Below, in pieces: positions 55,735-64,000 of a stretch of 64,000 nt of DNA. Source of the stretch: Azolla caroliniana. Taxonomy: Eukaryota > Polypodiophyta. The notes under the pieces are model-generated. The model saw only the letters and a list, made by a program, of their open reading frames with translations, was not told the origin of the DNA and made no database searches. The stretch lies in NCBI GenBank assembly GCA_043228905.1, contig JBHGNT010000014.1, positions 9,734,001-9,798,000 of the forward strand. Reading direction: 5' to 3'. How positions within the stretch are numbered: position 1 is the first letter of the stretch; every line of letters begins with the position of its first letter. The translations under genes were made by a program, and so were the position numbers.

Positions 55735-57530
55735 ATGACAATCATGGATTATGTTGGAAAATTTAGGAAAATTGTGGATGATTTGGCATTGATAGATTGT
55801 ATTGTGGATGATGATGATATTGTGTGTGTATGTTTGAAAGGATTGCCATCAAACTTTAATATATTTAAAACATCCATTTATGTTGCTAGAATACCATCAT
55901 TTGATGAGTTGATTCCTAAGTTGCTACAAGAAGAACATATTACAAGTTCATCAAAGATTGTAAGGATTGGAATGAACACCCATCCTTCTATGCTAATAGA
56001 GGAAAATCTCTAAGAGGAGGAGAAGGAAGGTGGCAACAACAAGGAAGAAATCAAGCTCGTGGAAGATGGCAACAACAAGGAAGAAATCAAGCTCGTGGAA
56101 GATGGCAACAACAAGGAAGAAATCAAGCTCGTGGAAGATGGCAAAATGAACAAATTTACAATGAAAATAAACAAGAAAATTAGAACTACAATAACAATAA
56201 TAATAGAGGGAGTGGGAGAATGCAACGAGGACAAAAGTTTCAGAATAATCAAGGTAATTTTCAAGGCAATTCAGCCTCAACTATTAAGTGTTTTTATTGT
56301 AATAAGATTGGGCATCATGTGCAAGACTATTGGATTTGACAAAGTGATATAAAGAATGGAAAATATAGTGAAAGTAATTATGCATCCAATAGTATTACTC
56401 AAGTAGATGAACATGATGAGAATACATGTGATAAAAATGCACTTGCAGTTACAATTGCTAAGAATGCAAATGATGCTTGGTATCTTAATTCTGGTTTTTC
56501 AAATCACATGACTGGAGATTGTGGTTTGTTTGATGCAACAAAGAGTTCGTCCACTCCAATAGAAATGTGTATGGGTGATGATACATGTTATGATGTAAAA
56601 AGTCGTGGAGATGTTCAATTGCATTTGTTGAATGACACGTCTAAAAAGTTAAAAGATGTGTGGTATGTACCTGATGTTAAAAAGAATTTAATTTCTATTG
56701 GATGTATTGTTTAATAAGTATGGATGTACAATAACAAGTTCAAACACAAGAGAAGTGGTTGTAACTATAAGAAAAGTAGGATGAATGTTTATATTGAATG
56801 ACACAGAAAAGAAAAGCATGATTGCAAATGAAAAAAATGAGTTTGAGTTGTGGCATAAAAGGTTGGGACATGTGAGTGCAAAAAGATTGCTAAATATGAG
56901 TAATAATGATTTAGTTCATGGATTGTCAAAGTTTAATAGAGATTGTGCTCTACCTTTTGTGAGTTGTGTTGTAAAGCAAAGTTCACAAGGACGGTAACTT
57001 TCAAGCATCCATTGGAGTTGGTTCATACAGACGTTTGGGGTCCTTAATAAGTAACAAGCATTGGAGGATCACATTATTTTGTAACATTCATTCAGGATTA
57101 TTATCGAATGGTGTGTATATACTTTGTAAAAAATAAAAGTGACGTTTTTACAAAGTTCATTGAATTCAAGAAAATGGTAGAAAATCAATGCAATAGAAAA
57201 ATTAAAATGCTTCGAAGTGATAGAGGAACTAAGTATATGTCAAATGAATTTGATAACTTCTTAAAAGAAAATGGTATCATAAGGCAAGTCACACCTAGAT
57301 ACACTCCTCAAATTAATGGAGTAGCATAAAGGAAAAATAGACATATACTAGAGACAACTAGAGCTATGTTATCTAAAGTAAATTTGTCAAAAAGGTTTTG
57401 GGCCAATGCTTGTCACTATGCAATGACTTTGATAAATAGAATGCCAATAGCCATAATTGGTAACAATACTCCTTATGAATTGTTTTATAATAAAAAGGCT
57501 TGAGTTGATACATTAAAAGTTTTTGGATGT
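55735..57530 (+). pseudogene. Copia element H: gag, protease and integrase relic
   Basis: The gag frame from 55735 (SIMDYVGKF-type start, then LALIDCIVDDDDIVCVCLKG) is a UBN2-family gag end. A 36-base repeat encoding GRWQQQGRNQAR follows. The zinc knuckle reads CFYCNKIGHHVQDYW, with Tyr in place of the last Cys (near 56325). The protease region has WYLNSGFSNHMTG, with Asp changed to Asn. Integrase pieces lie at 56840-57530: LWHKRLGHVSAKRL, then MLRSDRGTKYMSNEF, then TPQINGVA-stop-RKN. The frame stops abruptly at VFGCICY, where a gag-protease piece of another Copia begins. Confidence 0.8.
56025..56144 (+). repeat. 36-bp coding minisatellite in Copia H gag
   Basis: Three full units (56025-56060, 56061-56096, 56097-56132) and a partial fourth of GGAAGATGGCAACAACAAGG plus AAGAAATCAAGCTCGT. 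In the gag frame each encodes GRWQQQGRNQAR, an extension of the basic RNA-binding tail. Confidence 0.95.
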
Positions 57531-60100
57531 ATTTGCTATACTATTGCAAGAAGCCTGGACATGTTAAAGCCAATTGTCGCACCCTCAAAGCCAAGAATGA
57601 TAAAGTTTGGCGGGCTTATCAGAAGGGTAGTTGGCATGAGGAGGTTAACTACATCGGCTCATCAGTTGAAATACTGATAGATGATCCAAACATCTTGTTT
57701 ATAGAGAACTCAGTCAAATCAGAAGTTCTACTTACAACTGAGGAATCGAGCACATGGCTCTTGGATTTGGGAGCATCCTACAACATGACCCCTCATTGAT
57801 CCCAATTTCCGAAATATTCAGCCTAGCATTCTGACTCAGTCCGAGTCGAAAATTCGTAGCACTGCATTATAGTTGGAAACGACATTGTAGAGCTCAACCT
57901 TCCGGGTGGTTTTACACTAGTGTTACACAATGTTTGACATGTACCTGAGCTCTCAAGACCATTGATCTCAGTCAAACAACTTGATGAAGACGGCATATGT
58001 GTCGGCTTCTCATCATGAGGGTGGACACTCCACAAGATGAACCTCTTGTTTGCTTGAGGCCCTGCTTACAACAATACGCATAATTAATATGTCACCGAGC
58101 AGGCCTCTAGGGCTTCAAATACCTCAGGAATTATGGACTAGTAGTAAGCCGAATCACAAAAAGCTGAGGATTTTCGAATGTGAGGCATACACCCTCAGAC
58201 CGAAAGACGATCGCCGAAAGCTTGAACCAAGGTCCAGGAAATGATTTCCATGGCTATGGACCACACAGTGAAATCGGATAATGACTCTAGGACCCAGAGA
58301 AGGAACATATCATCCGAAGTTCGGACGTTGTCTTCAATGAGTCGGTCATACACAAGACGGCCAAAAGGCCTATTGAAGTTCGAATGGTAACTTTCTCAAA
58401 AGTGTCAGCCCTTCATGACGGCCCAGCCCAAAACACGAGGTCAGCTTCACGACTCAGATACGCAATCCGGCTAGCCCAATCATACCCAAGAAGATCAGAA
58501 AGACTGTCACATCCTCCAGAGAGGTACTCTCCCAGAATCTTCTTCACGGACGTTGGCAAGCCGACATTATACGAAGAAGCATCGGCGTCGGCCGATTCGG
58601 CAACATGGCATCTAGCAATGGAGTCAAAGATGAACTTCATTTGGCAAAATAAGACTTGGGACCTGGTCGAACTACCGAAAAATCACATGCTCTTCCGTGC
58701 AAGTGGGTCTATAGATTAAAAGAGACGATTGATTTGACCAACCCAAAATTCAAGGCAAGATTAGTAGTGAAAGGGTTCGGACATGAATATGACGTTGATT
58801 TAGATGAGATCTTCTTACCAATGGTGAAATTGACGACCCTTCTTCATTTCATGCTCGGCATCGTGGTAGTCGAGGATTTGGACCTGATACAGTTAGATGT
58901 CAAAACGGCCTTCCTCCATGGTGACCTAGAGGAGGAGATTTATATGGAGCAGTTGAAAGGTTTTGTGGTAATCGGCCAGGAACATCTAGTATGCTGGCTC
59001 AGGAAGAGTCTATACAACTTGAAATAGGCATCTCGGCCCTGGTATAAGAAGTTCGATGACTTCATCCAATTGGTCGGCCTCTCCAAGCATGATGAAGACC
59101 ACAGTCTCTTCGCAAAAATATCTCGAGATGAGTCACCCATCTTCCTCATCATCTACGTGGACGACGTGCTACTCTCCGGCCGGCATGCTGGAGAGCTCGC
59201 CGAACTTATCCAACAACTACGGTTGAAGTTTTCCATGAAGGACTCAGTCCAACAAGACACATTTTGGGATGAAGATAAGTCAAATTCGGAATTCATGACA
59301 CCTATTCCTATCTCAAGTGGACTATATTGGACGTGTCTTAGAATGCTTCAACATGCAATCGACCAAATCTCGTGACTACCTGACATCCGGTCCAGAGGAG
59401 GAAACTATGAAGCCAGTACCATACGCACCAGTTGTCGGCTCCTTGATGTACGCGATGATCGCAATACGACCGAACTTAGCTCATGTCATAGGAGTCGTCC
59501 GCAGATTCATGCACAATCCCAATCGAATGCATTGTAACGCAGTGAAGCATGTGTTCAGATATTTTGTGCGCACAAAAGACAACGGTATCCTATTTAGCCC
59601 AACCGAGAATTCAGGCGTAGTCGGTTACACCGACTCGAACTTTGCCAACTGCTTAGACAACCGAAAATCAACAACCGGATATTTCTTTAAATTTGGCAAA
59701 GTACCAACCTCATAGAAGTTAAACTCCAAGAGTGCGTAGCCACTTCAACCACCGAAGCTGAATACGTAACCACATTCGATGCGACAAAGGAAGCTCTATG
59801 GCTTAGATGGTTGGCACACACATTTTGACAAGCTAATTCTGAGTCTACTCCATTTGTCTACAACGACAATCAAGGCGTCGTTGTTTTGTCCAAAATTCCA
59901 GTTCACTATAACACCTCGAAGCATATCGATGTTTGATATCACTTCGTTCGTGACTACATCATTTTTTAGAAGCTCGGCCTTGAGAAACTACCGACAACCG
60001 ACAATGTAGCAAATGGGATGATCAAGTGTATTTCGGCAAATCGTTTCTGGTCAGTTCAGCACCAGATGGGCGTTAAGAGAAATAGTCTGATTGAGTAAGA
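57531..60100 (+). pseudogene. Copia element I, decayed relative of Copia B
   Basis: It begins at the zinc knuckle (YYCKKPGHVKANCRTL) and follows Copia B closely: SEVLLTTEESSTWLLDLGAS (Ser of the protease motif changed to Leu-Gly-Ala-Ser context), then NMSPSRPLGLQIPQELW. Between about 58030 and 58050 the whole integrase zinc region and most of the core are deleted. Reverse transcriptase keeps VKTAFLHGDLEEEIYMEQLK and LIIYVDDVLLSGR. RNase H keeps GYTDSNFANC and KSTTGYFFKFG, with stops and frameshifts, and ends near 60097 (HQMGVKRNSLIE). It is an old copy of the family that produced the intact element at 47057-52505. Confidence 0.85.
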
Positions 60101-60161
60101 CGTTCAAAATGGTTTCAGGCAATTGGCATCGACATTACTATCACAAACATGACAACTGACA

Positions 60162-60620
60162 TGTCAAGATTTGAACTCTTGACCTCTTGTATTATAATCA
60201 AGTGTTATATTCTAGCCAATACATTCAAATACATGATCAGTTATATATATCTTGGTAGATTATTAGTAGATTATCTATTTCAAGTTCTAGGAGTTTTTAG
60301 AAAGTTCTAGAACTAGAAGGTTCTAGAATATTCTCGCGAATTTTAATGCATGTACTTCGACTCATAGTATAAATACTTGTAACCTCCTTGGTCCATTTCA
60401 AGGGATTCAACACCAGTCATTGACACATCAATCTAGTATTCTCGTTTCATTCCATCTTGTCTCTGTCATCTCTGTCTTCAGGCTCTCATCTCGCTCACAA
60501 CTTCTCGAGTTCCTAACCTCATCACTTCTAGCTCCAAGTCGTAAGATGTCGCTCGTAGCCCATCATCATTGCCCCATCATTCGCGCTTCGTCCCAGTCCG
60601 CGCTTGGTGTGTCTGTGACA
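60162..60620 (+). mobile_element. LTR (459 bp), inverted partner of the solo LTR at 17628
   Basis: Starts TGTCAAGATTTGAACTC and ends GTGTGTCTGTGACA, with a TATAAATACTTG box at 60369-60380. It shares long blocks, in opposite orientation, with 17628-18126. The flanks (TGACA and GTTTG) do not match, so it is either part of a degraded element or has lost its target duplication. Confidence 0.6.
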
Positions 60621-60639
60621 GTTTGAATCCCCTCCAACT

Positions 60640-61242
60640 GGAAGCATCACCCGTCTTCGACATTGTCATTGCATCTAGAGTTGCCATCTGTAGAGAAATC
60701 ATTGCGGAATAGATCACAATAAACGAACTACGCGTTGAAATATGAATCACAAGAAATGCCAAAAAGACAAGATAAACATATGTGCACAGAGATTTACGTG
60801 GAAACCCTAAAACGGGGAAAACCACGAGAACTTATTCTTCACTATACAAGTAGTGGATATACAATAGCGAGAAGATTATAACACTCTCTCTAATTGCATC
60901 AGCCGCACAGGGCTCTTCACGTCTGTTGTTACAAACACAGCTATAGCGCAACTCACGCTTCTTCTCTCTCTTTATCTCACTCTCTGATTTCTGTACACTA
61001 TTCTGCTCCACGACACACTGTTCCACTAGTTAAAGTTTGCCCTAGTTACATATATACTTACGCAACTTTTCTGGCTATTTACATATGTAGCCCTCATGGG
61101 GCACACACAGACTATTTACAAATATAGTCTCCCGAGTTGGCTATTCACACGATTCCGGTTTCGGCCTCGGCCGATCGGCTCCTCAACTGTCGGCTTTCCA
61201 AACGGTCAGATCTTCCTCCCACTAGAGGGACATATCCCAACA
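60640..61242 (-). mobile_element. Copia-type LTR fragment, minus orientation
   Basis: On the minus strand it starts TGTTGGGATATGTCCCTC (61242 downward) and contains the ACGTGG...CCACG hairpin at 60795-60826. A PBS is not present, so the other end (about 60640) is an estimate. Confidence 0.45.
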
Positions 61243-62131
61243 CCATCCTTGCTTCCAACATCGTTAACTTCCAATCTACCCGAGGCGCAACATTTGTTTT
61301 CATTGGCAAAGATCCATGGAACAATGATATATCTTGTAATTTCTCCTAAATAAATGGTCAAGATCCAAAATCTACAACCCCCAATCGAAATAAACGATTG
61401 AATTGAGATCTTAGCTTCTCTTTTGCATTGCAATGTAAGATTCAAGAAGAAATAACCAATTCATTTATTTTTTAGTAAATCTTTTTTATTATGTAAATTT
61501 AAAATGAATGGCTCTGTAATATTCTTTGGGTCATTTTGTATTCTCGAATATGACGAATATTACGGATGGTGAATACCAAGAATATCACGCATGGGTCAAT
61601 CTATGGAAAAGACCAACTAACATGATTGTATGCTTTTTCCAAATCTAAATGAATCATAATCATTTCTTGATGTGTATGTTGAGCATAATCAATAGTCATT
61701 TGAACATCCAATACATTATACAATATATTTCATCCTAAAATAAATATGTAATACATATTGGGTGAATAAATTAAGGTAAAAATTTCTAAAGTTGGATAAT
61801 GTATTTCAAAAAACTTTGTACAACCCTCCCATCAATGAAATAGGCCTTTGTTGATGAGATGCCTAAAGGAGATGATACCTTTAATATCAATTTGATTAAC
61901 CCCACCTTCTCAAGCATGAAACCAAATTCCCAGCAATGTTAAACATTTACATGAATGGACTCTTAAGAATGCAAGCATAATATTTTAAAAACTTCATTTA
62001 TAATACCATTTCAAATGTGTAACAATACCTTTTCCACCTTAGCTTCTCCAAAAACAGCATCCAACTCTTGACAAATATTTGTCTTGCTTTCAACACATTC
62101 TCATTAATAATCAACTCTGACCCAATCCAAT
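61243..62131. other. Intergenic DNA downstream of BTAF1
   Basis: AT-rich, no supported gene, no terminal repeats recognised. Confidence 0.4.
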
Positions 62132-62325
62132 TTTCATTTCTTATCCTTATTCTCATAACCAAAACAAGGTCAAATGATGACTGAAAGAGCACCAATATGT
62201 TTCATTTCTCATCCTTGTTTTCAAAACCAAAATAAGGTCAAAAGGTAAAGAACACCAATATGTTTCATTTCTCATCCTTGTTTTCAAAACCAAAATGAGG
62301 TCAGATGGTAAAGAACACCGATAAG
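62132..62325. repeat. Tandem repeat, three units of 63-68 bp
   Basis: Units start at 62132, 62200 and 62263 with TTTCATTTCT(T/C)ATCCTT and include CAAAACCAAAAT(A/G)AGGTCA. The last two are nearly identical; the first is more diverged. Confidence 0.9.
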
Positions 62326-62852
62326 TCACAAGAGCTTTGCAAACGTTTCAGGTGGATTTCAAAATTGCTCACATGTGTACATGTACAAAATAAATATGTG
62401 AGTATATATGCTCCCTCTATTTAGTGCAATTTCTTGAGTTGCTTTTGGTCAAGTATCCATGTTTCTCACATATGTTATTACATAAGAAGGATGGGCAAAG
62501 ATACTTGGCATTAGTAGAATTTTACAATTAACGGTATAACTCTTGCTCTTGCTCTGCATTGCAAAATCTGAAGGTGTTCCTAAGGGGAAGTCCTATGGGA
62601 AGTTGACTTTATAGATGATGTTGCCAAAAAATTTAAGGTTAACATTTTCATACACAGGTCTGATAGAGAGCACACAAAAGCCACACTACCTTGCAATCTA
62701 TACAAACGGGCATCCTCCTTGGCTTTTGTCTGTAAGACCATGTAATCGAAATCTATCGTACATTTGAAGTAGCATCCTCTTGGAACTCTCAGCATTTTCT
62801 GATTCAATTTTTTTACAACCATTTCATGATACAGAGCATGATCTAAATTAGT
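62326..62852 (-). other. BTAF1 3' UTR and downstream sequence
   Basis: Lies directly after the BTAF1 stop on the minus strand. No coding motif. The poly(A) site could not be placed. Confidence 0.5.

Positions 62853-64000
<1,148 letters not shown>

Noticed and set aside
56025-56144. CRISPR-like repeat array
   Set aside because: Direct tandem 36-base units without spacers, in frame in a Copia gag, in a plant genome.

Overview
The window comes from a land-plant nuclear genome. Spliced genes with GT-AG introns, a plant-type sugar/phosphate translocator, the 3' end of a BTAF1/Mot1 gene and a dense mix of Ty1/Copia and Ty3/Gypsy LTR retrotransposons with LINE relics all fit, and nothing is prokaryotic. 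I cannot name the species. Only four host loci are supported. They are the last exon of an ecdysoneless/SGT1-family gene (347-514, +), a single-exon nucleotide-sugar or sugar-phosphate transporter like Arabidopsis At1g12500 (8440-9528, -), a two-exon gene for a 61-residue membrane protein of unknown function (11673-12749, +), and the last five exons of BTAF1 (62853-64000, -).

Layout. 1-9.9 kb: the ecdysoneless 3' end, then decayed intergenic DNA with a LINE reverse-transcriptase relic and short tandem duplications, then the transporter. 11-13 kb: the small-protein gene. 15.1-24.7 kb: unrelated broken elements, namely a Ty3 gag relic, a solo LTR with an ATACC target duplication, the 5' half of a Copia element, LTR pieces and a 5'-truncated LINE. 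24.3-53.8 kb: a deep nest. Copia D (TSD GTCTA) sits in the 5' LTR of Copia E, and D itself carries a solo LTR. The gag of Copia E runs in frame into the protease of Ty3 element K. Copia C (TSD TATAT) sits inside the K integrase. After the K 3' LTR the pol of a further Copia (A) resumes, and A was hit twice, by a gag-protease-only LTR element (TSD ACGC) and by the intact Copia B (TSD CCGAC). 53.8-61.2 kb: relics of one Ty3 and two Copia elements plus LTR fragments. 61.2-64 kb: the BTAF1 downstream region and gene end.

Relative ages read by eye agree with the nesting. The Copia B LTRs differ only by two bases in a GA repeat, the gag-protease element LTRs differ at about 16 of 773 positions, and the Copia C LTRs at about 31 of 414. 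Only Copia B keeps an uninterrupted full polyprotein. The most unusual object is the gag-protease element. It has two uninterrupted overlapping reading frames, no reverse transcriptase, RNase H or integrase, and a protease with an Asp-His-Gly motif that it shares with the pol-bearing element K. It looks like a non-autonomous partner of a K-like lineage.
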